Position numbers and translations under genes: made by a program | The notes under the pieces: generated by a model | What the model saw: only the letters and a program-made list of their open reading frames with translations | Databases searched by the model: none | Told to the model about the DNA's origin: nothing | NCBI GenBank assembly: GCA_003194525.1 | Contig: NBIV01000027.1 | Span: 1-64,000 of the forward strand | Source: Gracilariopsis chorda | Taxonomy: Eukaryota > Rhodophyta > Florideophyceae > Gracilariales > Gracilariaceae | Reading direction: 5' to 3' | DNA: 64,000 nucleotides | Part shown: in pieces, positions 42,700 to 53,298 of the stretch | Layout: the number at the start of each line of letters is the position of its first letter | How positions within the stretch are numbered: position 1 is the stretch's first letter

Positions 42700-43491
42700 T
42701 TAATACTGAGGGACAGAATTGTCGATTTTCTTCGCGTAGGCATCTATGCCCCCGATAAGGTTTCTCACATTTGTAAAGCCATGTTGTGCTAAGAAAGAGC
42801 AGAAGTTTGCCGAACGAATCCCGTGATGGCACATGACGATGGTCTCCTTGTCCTTTTCGAGCGATAGCTTACCATTCTCGAACTGGTCTGCCCATCGGGC
42901 GTACTCTCCCATAGGAAGATTGAGGAAGTTTGGAAGACTCGACAATTCAAGTTCTGATGTTTCTCGACAGTCAATTAACTGAACGCTCAATGGGTCATCA
43001 GTGCCATCCTTTCCAAATCTCCTTCCTAACTCATCGACTGTGATAGACTTTGCTGCCATCCCGTGTTCTTCAACTTGGATTAAATGCCATCCGAACTCGC
43101 TCTTGACTTTGACCACAGAACCAGGAGGGTTTGAGAACGCCGCCTCTTCGAACTCCTTTACCATTATGTTACGCTTAAACCACCCAAGATCCCCGCCACG
43201 ATCCTTAGATGGACACGTACTTACAAGTTTTGCAAGGTCCGCAAAGTTCCCCTTTCCATCTTCCAGTTGTTGTTTTATCGCATCAATCATTTCCTCACTA
43301 TCTACTAGGATATGCTTGGCGCGAACCATGGAAGGTTCGCTTGTTTTTGTTCTAGGTTGCACATTTGATGTGCACATTCTTGTTAATGGTCGTGCTCGTC
43401 TCACGCACTTCTTTTGTCGATTCAAGCAGACTTCGGCGAGTTTTCGACTCCCAGCCCGAAAAACCGGCGAAGGAACAAAGCCGGGCTTCAT
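42700..43491 (-). CDS. Parvulin-rhodanese fusion protein, plastid type
   Basis: 263 aa from the ATG at 43491 (the frame opens further to 43530 without ATG). Residues 1 to ~55 are a basic, acid-poor transit-like leader. A parvulin prolyl-isomerase domain follows (RAKHILVDSEE, CPSKDRGGDLGWFKR, FGWHLIQVEEHG; about 56-150). A C-terminal rhodanese domain (about 155-258) carries an active-site loop C-H-H-G-I-R-S within VMCHHGIRSANF and the LIGGIDAY ending. Plants have the same fusion in chloroplasts. The catalytic Cys and loop Arg are present, so sulfur transfer is possible. The partner substrate is unknown. Confidence 0.92.
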   Translation of the reverse strand: MKPGFVPSPVFRAGSRKLAEVCLNRQKKCVRRARPLTRMCTSNVQPRTKTSEPSMVRAKHILVDSEEMIDAIKQQLEDGKGNFADLAKLVSTCPSKDRGGDLGWFKRNIMVKEFEEAAFSNPPGSVVKVKSEFGWHLIQVEEHGMAAKSITVDELGRRFGKDGTDDPLSVQLIDCRETSELELSSLPNFLNLPMGEYARWADQFENGKLSLEKDKETIVMCHHGIRSANFCSFLAQHGFTNVRNLIGGIDAYAKKIDNSVPQY

Positions 43492-45159
43492 TGAGTAGTT
43501 GAGGAAAGCAGATCTATAGTTGTTGCTCAATGACAGTGCAGATTACTGAATGGCTGATTATGCTTGCGTTCTGGAAAGCTGCTCTGCCTCTGCCGTCAAA
43601 GGAGAGACGCGGATGAGATCCCGCGAAGTAAATATATCGCAGATACCAAGGTAGGTGGCAGATTTTTGCTTCTTTGCAGGCGAGTGCTGCAAAAGCGTTA
43701 ACAGAGAATGAATGGTTGAAACTGATCCTCTTGACGCCATTATGGTGTTCACACGTGTGTACCTGAACTCGAAAGTAGGACTAAAGGATTGGACTAGCAA
43801 TCGATCGCTACTTTCGAGTACGAAAATACACTCCTTCAGTCTATCAAGGTTCTACCAAACAAAGAGAGCAGGGCGGCCAAATCCTTTGGCGAATCAGTGA
43901 GCTTCCTCAAGCTAGCATTGTGGCAATGAGCTCAAAAGGCGAACAACCTATTCGGTACGAACGGTAGGCAACGGAACAAGGCAGCATTGTGTCTCTTGGC
44001 AATTACTGCACTTCGACGGGTTCAAACAGAGGGCAACGGTGGTTGAGGTCTACTACGAGCACGATACACATTTTCGTGATTCTTTTTCTATGAACAACAC
44101 ACTAAGACCTCCTTGCATCCGTTCTTAGTGGAACGAAGGTATTCTACGCGGTAGGTGATTCTCGACCAGATCAAAACTGAAACTCTACGATACATCTATG
44201 CACTAGAACAGTACCAGATTCCTTGGGTACCACAACTGTTTCCTACGTTGTCTCAATGACATCAGTTGCGCAGCAAAAGCAGGTGGTATTATTGAGGTAA
44301 CCATCTCGCTGGGCACGAGTATCGTCGGTGCGTAGCTCATATAGATTGCTTTTCTCAGCATCCAAAACCCAGGCACAGAATATGTTATCACTTGTCCTGA
44401 ACCGCCCAACTCCGCGAGCGGCGCAGTTTCGATGTGAACAAGAGCTACTAAGACAGGTATTGATGATTGGAAAAGCGCAACAGCATCAGTGCAATCCATG
44501 ATTCTTGCTGGTATGAGCACGACCCACAGAAAACAACACATGTAGGTGTGGAAGGAGAAAAAGTGACATCTCTCGCGTAACGCCACACTAGACAATGCAT
44601 CCAGACATATAAACATCGGACAGTCTAATGAGCTGACTCGCCGTACGTCCTTGCGGATTGGTATCGCGCATTCAGTAAACTGCTGGGTGGTCATCGGGCA
44701 AAAAGCCCTCAAATCTCACGCACAAAACGTACGAAAGAAACAGCAAGAAGAACTCAGTGAAATGCGCTTGGAGAGAGTGATCTCGGAAAATGTAGAAAAC
44801 CGAAACTACATGCAAGAGAACAAGTGGTGACAGTGTTTACGGCTTGAGCGCCATCACATCTTCACATGAGTACATGTATGTGAAGCAGTTGATCCAGACT
44901 GAGAGAACCCCCCCGAAGACCCGAAGAAAACAGACGATGGTTATACAGAAAACGAGAAATGTATTTGTTAGTGGGGATATTATTACGGCAAGAGAAACAA
45001 GATAACGCGACAACCAGAGGTGTATAGTACTGGAGGCAGATGATCAAAGGAGGTAGATATGGAAGGTACAAAAGCCGACCATAACCATGCGAGCAATCGA
45101 CATGGAGGCGGCAAGAACAGGCAAAAGAAACAAAAGCTGAGACGTTGGTAAGAGGTAAA
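43492..45159. other. Long intergenic region (1.7 kb)
   Basis: No gene I can support. A 169-codon minus-strand open frame (44712-44203) has no recognisable domain and Cys/Met-rich irregular composition; probably chance. Confidence 0.4.
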
Positions 45160-45906
45160 TTAAACAATACGCTGGTAACTTCTGGTGCGAGTAGGAGTGG
45201 ACTCCAAAACTTCCTTCAGACTAACCAGAAATGCACCGAGTTCAGTGACAATAATGACAGACCACTTGAGCCAGTTCCAAGCCGGTCGAAGAGACGCAAC
45301 CATGTTCGCTCTGGTGCGTGCAGTTGTTTCTCCCACTATGTGCGGAACAAGTTCTCTTGCTTCAGTTTCAGCGTGGACGTATCCATTCCACGCATCGCCG
45401 CCACGAGCGGAGACGCGAGCTTCAACAAGGCTCTTGAGCGCAAAATTAACCGGGAGACGATCGAGCTGGGCCTTGATCCTTTTGCGACACACGGGACAGG
45501 GGGGATGTCTCTCATGCTCGAATAGCGAGGCGAGACAGGAGGTGCACAACGTGTGGCCGCACGGTGCTACGCGGGGTATGATGAATTCGGTGAGACATAC
45601 AGGGCAATCCAAGGGTAAGGAGGGGTTCAATGCTTGGTGAGGGGTGGGTGGATATTGTGGAAGAATGTCGCTGTTGCAAACGTTGACATTGCGACGAAGA
45701 CGTCTTCTGGCGCGTCGGGCGCCGAGAGTTGCGCCCAAGGCAAAGCAGCCGAGTGAAGCCAAGGCGGGCGCTACGGCGTTGCGCTTTCCCATGATGAAGT
45801 GCCACTGGACTTGGGGAAGAAACTCTAATGTCGACAGGGCAGCAGCGGAAAGCTGCCTGCCGAAGCAAGGCCGTCGCGCCGAGCGCGCTGCACACGGCGG
45901 CTGCAT
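45160..45906 (-). CDS. Membrane-associated RING-finger protein (putative E3 ubiquitin ligase)
   Basis: 248 aa from ATG 45906; a later ATG at 45792 would give 210 aa starting with a hydrophobic anchor (PALASLGCFALGATLG) followed by an Arg cluster. A C3HC4 RING lies in the middle (CPVCLTEF...CGHTLCTSC...CPVCRKRI), with all eight ligands present. A C-terminal hydrophobic helix (WLKWSVIIVTELGAFLVSL) suggests a second membrane contact. Such proteins recruit E2 enzymes for ubiquitination at membranes; the substrate is unknown. Divergent from the spermidine-synthase-like gene with 221 bp between starts. Confidence 0.82.
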   Translation of the reverse strand: MQPPCAARSARRPCFGRQLSAAALSTLEFLPQVQWHFIMGKRNAVAPALASLGCFALGATLGARRARRRLRRNVNVCNSDILPQYPPTPHQALNPSLPLDCPVCLTEFIIPRVAPCGHTLCTSCLASLFEHERHPPCPVCRKRIKAQLDRLPVNFALKSLVEARVSARGGDAWNGYVHAETEARELVPHIVGETTARTRANMVASLRPAWNWLKWSVIIVTELGAFLVSLKEVLESTPTRTRSYQRIV

Positions 45907-46051
45907 TTTGTCTGCATAGATGATATTACACAGCTCAAAACCCCAGCCCGTTCTACTATTGCAGAGGCACTTGGTCACCTTCTATTGGCCGAATCAGCAT
46001 GACGCGTACACGTGTCCACAGCACGCTTACATACCAATGAACGCGAAAGCC

Positions 46052-46088
46052 CTTCTTCGTCTTCTTCGTCTTCTTCGTCTTCTTCTTC
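46052..46088. repeat. CTTCTTCGT microsatellite
   Basis: Four consecutive nine-base CTTCTTCGT-type units, the last degenerate, in the 221-bp region between the divergent RING and synthase-like genes. Confidence 0.9.
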
Positions 46089-46127
46089 CGCGGGTCTTTG
46101 TTCGTGGGCCCGTCCGCAGTTGGAGAT

Positions 46128-47657
46128 ATGAAGCACTCTAGCACAATACGCGCAGCTCTCAGCGTGCTTCTCTCCATCTGCGCATTGCTACAGTACCGGA
46201 TCATTCGCCTGCAGCTCCCTGCGTTACATTCAGCCCCCCTCGCAGATGCAATATCGTTTCTAGCGCCTCCACTCGTCCTGGCACTCGGTGCCATTCTGCA
46301 ACGCAGCCTGCCACCAATGTGTTTCATTCCGCTGGTCATTTATCCCTCGCTCAGTGCATGTGTGCTTCCAGTTGCTCAACTGCTTTGCCTGTCCCTGCTA
46401 ACTGCTCTTGTCATATGCTCCTCCAAAACCGACTTTGTTTGTGCATGCATTACATCACTGTTCTTGTTCATACTGGATGCTGCTGTACACTCTCGTTTAT
46501 CACATGTTTGGTTGTTTAAAGTACTCAAAACTACGCTTCCCTCACTAACATTTGCGATTGCAATGACGCACTTTGCGACTAGATCTGTAGCTCTAAACAC
46601 ATTACGTCTTTCACGGGACAAGCGCGCTCGTCGGAAAAAGAAATCCCTCCCCATCATGTACAGTTTGGTCATGGTTTTCCTGGCATCACTACTTGTAGGA
46701 CAGCTCCCCCCATTCATGCCACCACCACCACTTCCTAAACAGTATACCCTCCTTGCGCAGTCTCGTGGTCCGACGGGCTTGATCAGCGTTGTTGAGAAAC
46801 GAGGGGAGTATCGAATGCTACTTGCGGATCTGTCCGTCTTGGGTGGTTATTTCGACGCCAGCAAGTACTACCCGGATTCCATATTCTCCCAATTCTATGT
46901 TCAGGAGGCAGTGCGGCTTGTCGGACAGCGCAAGGACAACGCAACTGCACTATGTATTGGTCTGGGTATTGGAGTTGCTGCGAACGCCCTTTCGAAACAT
47001 GGCGTCAAAGTAACTGCTGTTGATATCGACCCGATCGTCGCACTTTACGCCCGCAAGTACTTCGGGCTCCAGATCCCTGTTCAAGTGGAGGACGCCGTGT
47101 CATATGTCACAAAACTTCCCATTCATTCTTATGATTACGTGATCCATGACGTTTTCACGGGGGGCACAATGCCGTCCGCGCTGTTCTCAGTTCAGATGTT
47201 TGAACATATAACACGCCTTCTTAAACCAGAAGGCGTGTTGGCTGTCAATTTTGTTGGAGCTACGGAGCTCCCACCAACACCTGCGTCACAAGCTTTGTCA
47301 CTTGTTTCCCAAAGGATGAAGAACGTATTTGGAAAAGTGCGTGCGTTTTCAGATGGTTTAGATGCTCGAATGCACAACATTGTAATGTTCACATCAACAG
47401 GGGAAGGCGCTGTGGTGTTCAGGGAACCGGATGAACAGGACTTCCTCGGCTCTTCGATGAGACGCACTGCGCTAACCAGCTTTCAAGAGCACGAACTAGG
47501 TGAAGACCAGCTAAAGGGGTGCGGTGATTCGTCGAGTGTGGCTTGGGTGATGTACCGGGGATTACTCGATATAGCTGAGGCACACCGAAAACTCATGTAT
47601 AATATTCACCCCAAGCAATTATGGCCTGCTATGTTGGCAGCTGAGAAGTGGAAGTAA
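46128..47657 (+). CDS. Membrane-anchored spermidine synthase-like protein
   Basis: 509 aa from ATG 46128. The first ~215 residues form several hydrophobic helices (ISFLAPPLVLALGAILQ, LLCLSLLTALVICS, ITSLFLFILDAAV, SLVMVFLASLLVGQLPP). The C-terminal half is a spermidine/spermine synthase-type Rossmann domain. It shows RMLLADLSVLGGYFD (pre-domain strand), ALCIGLGIGVAANALSKHGVKV (SAM/dcSAM loop), TAVDIDPIVALYARKYF, and YDYVIHDVFTGGTMP with the acidic catalytic region. Canonical spermidine synthases are soluble. Membrane-fused homologues occur in bacteria and fungi, with unclear substrates. Polyamine synthesis is therefore an inference. Confidence 0.82.
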   Translation: MKHSSTIRAALSVLLSICALLQYRIIRLQLPALHSAPLADAISFLAPPLVLALGAILQRSLPPMCFIPLVIYPSLSACVLPVAQLLCLSLLTALVICSSKTDFVCACITSLFLFILDAAVHSRLSHVWLFKVLKTTLPSLTFAIAMTHFATRSVALNTLRLSRDKRARRKKKSLPIMYSLVMVFLASLLVGQLPPFMPPPPLPKQYTLLAQSRGPTGLISVVEKRGEYRMLLADLSVLGGYFDASKYYPDSIFSQFYVQEAVRLVGQRKDNATALCIGLGIGVAANALSKHGVKVTAVDIDPIVALYARKYFGLQIPVQVEDAVSYVTKLPIHSYDYVIHDVFTGGTMPSALFSVQMFEHITRLLKPEGVLAVNFVGATELPPTPASQALSLVSQRMKNVFGKVRAFSDGLDARMHNIVMFTSTGEGAVVFREPDEQDFLGSSMRRTALTSFQEHELGEDQLKGCGDSSSVAWVMYRGLLDIAEAHRKLMYNIHPKQLWPAMLAAEKWK

Positions 47658-48495
47658 AGTACACATATCAGACGCAGGTCCCTGCACATTAAGACTCCGG
47701 CAAAGCTTAGAAGAGGAGGATAACGTTGTGTCCATTGTTAGGAGTCCCGTATGAGCCGTGGGAACACGGCGACGGAACATGTGCTCTAATCGCCGCCTGA
47801 CAATGCAGGAAAAATTGTGTGAACAATGCTCTGCTCGGGTGTCTTGATTGAGCTTGTAGCGCATTGCTTAGAAGATCATATAAGAAGATCAGTCACAAAA
47901 GCGTTCGAGTTTGGGTAGGCGCCTCTTGGAGACTTATCCTTACCATGTATGTGTGTAAGAACAGAGTTCGAGACGCACAGGGCGGGGAAGAACGAGACTT
48001 TGTGGTTGGAAAAGTTCTAGGCCGTTCCAGATAGAGCCTTGAAACATATGTTTGACGTGAATCCAAATGGGTTTGTGATCTTTATCGTTCGCTTCTTCTT
48101 GCTGATCACTTCAAGTTTAACGGCTGCTGAGTGGCTGCTCCCGCTGCACAGTAGGCAGGTATCCACGGTTTACACATACAGGGAAGCAATCTACCTTCGC
48201 AGATTCACCAACTGACGAGGAATGCGCTGGCGGCGCTGTAATACGCGATCTGGCAGTCACCAAAGCATGCAAGTGTACATGGAATTTTTTTGGTTTATTT
48301 TCGAAATAAAGCATGCATTGCTCACAGTGACAGGTCACTGGAGCAGTGTGAGGGTCGGCGGAGTTGATTGCCCAGACGCGCAGACGATAATCCAAAGCTC
48401 CTTTGCTGTTCATCTTCAGAAGCATGATAGATAACAAAGAAGGGCCCCATAATTCCAACTCGCGTGCATATTTTAGGTCTAACGAATACTAGATC
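47658..48495. other. Intergenic
   Basis: Between two plus-strand genes. No supported gene. Confidence 0.5.
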
Positions 48496-50271
48496 ATGCC
48501 TACGGTGTCAGTATCCCGTGACCGTCTCTTCGAAGAACTAGGCCAAACTTTCACCAGAGAAGAGTTTGATGATCTATGCTTCGAGTTCGGACTAGAGCTG
48601 GATGATGTCGTCAGCGAAAAGCCCCAAATCGGTTCCAAGGCTCTTTCAGCAGGAATAGATGTGGAGGAAGAAATCCGTTATAAGATTGAAGTACCGGCCA
48701 ACCGCTATGATTTGCTCTGTGTAGAGGGTTTGAGTCAAGCGCTTCGGGTTTTTATGGGTTACGATGCGGCAGTGCCAGATTATCAATTGGATGGCGAACC
48801 AAAATTTACTTTTACCGTCGCGGAAGAAGTGGCACAAGTTCGTCCATACGTTTTTTGCGCAGTTTTGAGAAACTTGCAAATGGACGATGCTATTTATCAA
48901 AGTCTTATAGATCTACAGGACAAGCTTCATCAGAACATTTGCAGGCGTCGTACCTTGGTCGCCATCGGAACCCATGATCTTGACACGCTAACTGGACCAT
49001 TCTCGTACGAAGCTTTGCCACCTAAACATATTTCTTTCATTCCTCTCGCCAAGACCGACGAGTATGATGCAGAGCAGCTCATGGAGCTCTATGAAGATGA
49101 TGTCCGTCTGAAGAAGTATTTGGGAATTATTCGCGACTGTCCTCGATACCCGGTGATCTACGACTCTAACCGAACAGTGCTTTCCATGCCACCTATTATC
49201 AACGGGGATCATTCCAAAATAACTCTAAACACGACAAACATGCTAATAGAGTGCACTGCAACCGATAAGACGAAAGCAAGTATTGTTCTCAATACACTTG
49301 TTGCTATGTTCTCTCGTTACTGCGAACGGCCATACACCGTCGAACCCGTCCGTGTTCAGTATGCCGATGGTACTACCATGATAACCCCCGACTTGTCAAT
49401 GCCAAAAGTGAATGCAGATGTTAACTACATAAATCGACTCGTGGGAGTGCATCTAGCCCCAAAAGATATGGTAAGCATGCTTTCTCGGATGCAACTTCCA
49501 GCTACGGTTATTGATGACAAGACTATTGGCGTAGATGTGCCCATTATTCGTTCTGATGTGTTGCACGCATGTGATGTTATGTGTGATGTGGCCGTGGGAT
49601 ACGGTTTCAATCGGGTTCCTGAAAGGGTGCCAGAGACAAGCACAGTGGGCAAGCAATTACCGTTGAATCACCTGTCCGATATGATCCGCAGGGAGGGCCT
49701 AGCGCAGCAAGGATATACCGAGGTCTTAACATGGGTAACCGTTTCGAATGCCGAGAATTTCGGTTCTTTGCGACGGGAAGATGACGGATCTATCGCGGTG
49801 AAGATTGGTAACCCAAAAACTCTCGAATTCGAAGAGTGCAGGACATCCCTTATCACCGGTTTGTTGAAGACCTTGCGTGAAAACAGAAATGCAAAGGTGC
49901 CAATCCGTCTCTTCGAAGTAGGAGACGTAGTGTTGAAGGATGAGCAGACTGAGGTCCTAGCGCGTAACAAGAGAAAGGTGGCAGCAGTATACTGTGCACC
50001 TTCGGCTGGTTTCGAGGTTATACAAGGGCTGCTAGAGAACGTTCTAAGTACATTAGGTGTTAAACGGGGGGATGGGGATGAGAAAGGGACGTGGAGCTTG
50101 GATGCCGAGAATTGTTCTGACGGTACCTTCTTTGAGGGACGAAGGGCTAATATTGTTTACGGAGGAGTCGTCATTGGTGTTATTGGATGGATTCATCCCG
50201 AAGTGCTGAGCAACTTTTCGTTGAGTTATCCATGCTCCGCGATAGAGTTTGATTTGGAGGATTTTCTGTAG
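48496..50271 (+). CDS. FARSB: Phenylalanyl-tRNA synthetase beta subunit, cytosolic type
   Basis: 591 aa, single exon, full family length. It begins MPTVSVSRDRLFEELG as in eukaryotic and archaeal PheRS beta. It contains the B1-like KIEVPANRYDLLCVEGL segment, B3/4 (IGTHDLDTLTGPFSYEALPP) and the B5 domain (NYINRLVGVHLAPKDMVSML, then IIRSDVLHACDVMCDVAVGYGF). The C-terminal catalytic-like fold follows (EVLTWVTVSN, RTSLITGLLKTLRENR, RLFEVGDVV, IGVIGWIHPEVL). With the alpha subunit it forms the alpha2-beta2 enzyme that charges tRNA-Phe. No organelle presequence, so cytosolic. Confidence 0.97.
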   Translation: MPTVSVSRDRLFEELGQTFTREEFDDLCFEFGLELDDVVSEKPQIGSKALSAGIDVEEEIRYKIEVPANRYDLLCVEGLSQALRVFMGYDAAVPDYQLDGEPKFTFTVAEEVAQVRPYVFCAVLRNLQMDDAIYQSLIDLQDKLHQNICRRRTLVAIGTHDLDTLTGPFSYEALPPKHISFIPLAKTDEYDAEQLMELYEDDVRLKKYLGIIRDCPRYPVIYDSNRTVLSMPPIINGDHSKITLNTTNMLIECTATDKTKASIVLNTLVAMFSRYCERPYTVEPVRVQYADGTTMITPDLSMPKVNADVNYINRLVGVHLAPKDMVSMLSRMQLPATVIDDKTIGVDVPIIRSDVLHACDVMCDVAVGYGFNRVPERVPETSTVGKQLPLNHLSDMIRREGLAQQGYTEVLTWVTVSNAENFGSLRREDDGSIAVKIGNPKTLEFEECRTSLITGLLKTLRENRNAKVPIRLFEVGDVVLKDEQTEVLARNKRKVAAVYCAPSAGFEVIQGLLENVLSTLGVKRGDGDEKGTWSLDAENCSDGTFFEGRRANIVYGGVVIGVIGWIHPEVLSNFSLSYPCSAIEFDLEDFL

Positions 50272-51523
50272 ATTGCTCTTTGCGTTGTGAATTCACTTCT
50301 TAAACAGACTAACTGCTCACAAGAGAAGGAGCAAAAACGGGTTTCCAACAGCTTTGTCTGCTACAGTATCTTGGTCGGAACTGCATAGCTTACAATGATG
50401 GACTTGGCACTGGGCGTCTATTCCACAGCCAGTGGTGCTTCAAAAAGGATGCCGTAGCCGGAGGCATGTAAAGCATCTGCGAACACACCGCATGTGCTTT
50501 CCTTGCTAGAGAAGAGTTGGCAAAAGTACAGCCATGGAGCATAAACAGCAGGAAGGAAATGCTTAAATGTTCTATGAAGTTGCAGAGCAGTCAATGGCAC
50601 TCACGCACGAGACTTTCACCTGCTGACCTTCATTCATGTAGCTTCTCTCAGTGTTACGCTATCTTTGAAAGGCATTGGCTACTTGGAAAAGAAATGAAGC
50701 GTCCCGAAGAACGTGATGGTGATGAAGACTTGCAAACTACGGACGGACTATCTTAGTTCAGGCACAGGTTTGCAGAAGCAGGTCAACGATTTTCGCACGA
50801 TTGCTAACACTTTACTCTACCCTTCGTAGTACGAAGTTCGTACATCTTGATGCCACAGCATGCTTTCTACCCTCGCAGATTAGGGTACAAGTTGTATCGT
50901 TGTATCAAGGGCAAGGAGATCCTACTGTACCAGTGTGAAACAGCCAGCAAATACAATGTTCAGATAAGGCCTTGATTGACTGTAAGTTGTCCCCTTTGCT
51001 GTGCGTTCAAAAATTTTGACTTCCCCCGAGAGTCCGAGTAGGACCGTATCGTTTGCCGTTTGGGGACAGAACAGCTTTACGTAGCAAAAGTGCAGTCACA
51101 AGACCACTCACATGCCTTGCCGTAAGCATCTAGAAGGATTTGGTCTGTGCCAGCCGCAACCCTCCGAACATTCTCAACGTAAATAGGAACTCGTTCCCAA
51201 CACCTGGAATACCACGCTCCCCTATCTAACCTTCGTTGCCACATACAACTAAACCTTTCAACGTGCTTTCCGTGTTATCTCGTCTTGCAAATCAACCATA
51301 AAGTCTGCTACTTGCTGATCCTGTGCAGAGAACCGCGTAAAGAACCGTGTCATGCGGAAGTAATGGAACTCTGATTGCCCCTTTTGTATGGTTGTATTCA
51401 AAGAACGGATACGTGTCTTTACGATTCCATCAATACTCGCTTCATCATATCAACGCCCACTTCTACCGCCGCATTACTCAACGCACTTAACGTTCAGTTG
51501 CCGTGTATCGGAATAGTCCTAAA
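50272..51523. other. Intergenic (1.25 kb)
   Basis: No supported gene between FARSB and the following membrane protein. Short ORFs only. Confidence 0.5.
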
Positions 51524-52087
51524 ATGGTGACTGTTTTACAACGGGCGAAGCTGATCGATACAGCGGCCGTAGGACTGCTGCTTTGTATCTTTACACTCGT
51601 TCCCGTGATTCTTATGTTAAGAAATGGCGCCGACGTATTCAAACCTGGCATGCGAACTGCGACAATAGCCCTTCTTGGCATTTCATGGCCTTTCTTAATA
51701 TCTGGGTCTTTAATACTCTCCTTTTTCTGGTATAAAGGACGTTCAGTGGATAAGCATTACTTCTCAACAGCGACGCCTCGACAGCTGAATTTCGTCATGG
51801 GCGCATCTGTTTCAGTTCTTCTCGGGGGCATTCTTATATTTGCCAGTCAAATTCTTAGTGTCGTGGACAAAATACAACGGTATCCGACGTGGAGGATCGT
51901 ATTTGATGTCATTGTTCTACTGCTGATAGGATTCATCCTTCATTCTATTCTTGCTTTCATACTTGAGGTTCGCAGAGCAAAGCACTCAATGAATGAAATT
52001 GTTATGGCACAGCGAGCAAATGCAGCACAAGGCCGCGGGGAGGGAGTCTGGGCATCCTCCGGTCAATCGCAACCAACTGCTGTCTAA
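51524..52087 (+). CDS. Four-span membrane protein, unknown
   Basis: 187 aa from ATG 51524. Four hydrophobic helices can be seen: AAVGLLLCIFTLVPVILML, ALLGISWPFLISGSLILSFFW, FVMGASVSVLLGGILIFA and VFDVIVLLLIGFILHSILAFI. A polar C-terminal tail of about 35 residues follows. Even spacing suggests a compact four-helix bundle with both ends on one side. I recognise no family and assign no function. Conservation elsewhere would decide whether it is real; hydrophobic periodicity argues that it is. Confidence 0.7.
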   Translation: MVTVLQRAKLIDTAAVGLLLCIFTLVPVILMLRNGADVFKPGMRTATIALLGISWPFLISGSLILSFFWYKGRSVDKHYFSTATPRQLNFVMGASVSVLLGGILIFASQILSVVDKIQRYPTWRIVFDVIVLLLIGFILHSILAFILEVRRAKHSMNEIVMAQRANAAQGRGEGVWASSGQSQPTAV

Positions 52088-52797
52088 GCCTGGGGCGAAC
52101 CAATTCTAACTTACGGTCGAATAGAGTCGCAGGTTTCTCACTGCTGCTGCAGATGTATTGGAGGGATTTGCTTTCGTGCACTTGGATGTCCTCCTTGTTT
52201 GGACGCCGGAGTTGTCAAGTATGGTCGTCCGAGACTATTGAGAAACAGAACGTTCGCATTGTGTCGTGGATATAGCAATCATGGGGATGTAGTATGTCAT
52301 CGTTTGTTTCACTCACATATGGAACTGTGAGATTCTCAGTGTAAGTCTCTTTCGCGATGAACCCGGCCATTGCCTTCCACCACGATGCTGCGCCTCTACA
52401 TTGGTGTCTGTCGCCGTAAGGGTTCGTACCCGCGGTAAAGCAGTTCAGGGTTAACCTCCAAGATTCGAGAAGCATTCATCCTCGTAGATATCTGCTCCCC
52501 GCGTCGCTTAGCAAGCAATGATTTGGTCTTCATGTGTACCCTTGTAGCCGCTTTTTGTACCTTGTAGCATTAGAGCACGTGTCCTTTCTAAAACACGCAA
52601 ATTAGTTGAGTTTTGGAGTTTCCCGGGCTATTCGTTGCACCCTTACCCCCTAAGGAACGCGACTGACAGATCTGTCACTTGCGCCGTTTTGACCCGACCA
52701 GAGTCTCGCAAGTTATCAGCGATCTCTTTCTCGGCCTCGTCAGTTCTACGAAAGCGACTATTCGCAGCCGTTCTTCGCATCCCAGTAGTCTACGGAA
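52088..52797. other. Intergenic, upstream of PIN1
   Basis: No supported gene. TACCCTTGTAGC occurs near 52540 and again near 62090 elsewhere in the window. Confidence 0.5.
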
Positions 52798-53136
52798 ATG
52801 TCGCAGGTTCGATGTCGCCACCTTCTGGTGAAGCACTCCGGCTCTCGTCGTCCGTCCTCATGGAAGTCTGAGAATATCACTCGTAGCAAAGAACAAGCTT
52901 TAGAGATGCTGGCTGAATTCCGTGAGCGCATCGTTCTCGGTCAGGTCAGCTTCGAGGAGCTCGCTTCTACAGAAAGCGATTGTTCTTCTGCGAGAAACGG
53001 AGGAGACTTGGGCTTCTTTGCACGTGGGCAGATGCAGAAACCTTTTGAAGACGTCGCTTTTGGTCTAGAAGTGAACGAACTTAGCGGGCTAGTTGAGACA
53101 AACAGTGGCTTGCACGTAATCAAGCGCATTGCATGA
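52798..53136 (+). CDS. PIN1: PIN1-type parvulin prolyl isomerase without WW domain
   Basis: 112 aa, plant-type architecture: the parvulin domain alone, lacking the N-terminal WW domain of animal and fungal PIN1. It starts RCRHLLVKHSGSRRPSSWKS, the basic phosphate-binding loop typical of phospho-Ser/Thr-Pro-specific members. It continues with ESDCSSARNGGDLGFFARGQ, M-QKPFEDVAF and SGLHVIKR. The active-site Cys, both His positions and the loop arginines are present. Cytosolic or nuclear; it isomerises phosphorylated Ser/Thr-Pro bonds in signalling and cell-cycle proteins. Confidence 0.96.
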   Translation: MSQVRCRHLLVKHSGSRRPSSWKSENITRSKEQALEMLAEFRERIVLGQVSFEELASTESDCSSARNGGDLGFFARGQMQKPFEDVAFGLEVNELSGLVETNSGLHVIKRIA

Positions 53137-53298
53137 TAGGCTTGGCATCAGGTGTTTGGCCTCGCGAGTTTGGCATATAAAGCTCTCTTTCTGCCTATGG
53201 AACAGTGCGATTTACTACTATGGACTTGCCATATACCAGTGTTACAATTAAGCGTATGTTCATATTTGAATGTTTTCTGTTGACTATGCTATTCTCCG

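Noticed and set aside
44203-44712. 169-codon minus-strand ORF
   Set aside because: No domain, irregular composition and no supporting context; likely chance in a long spacer.
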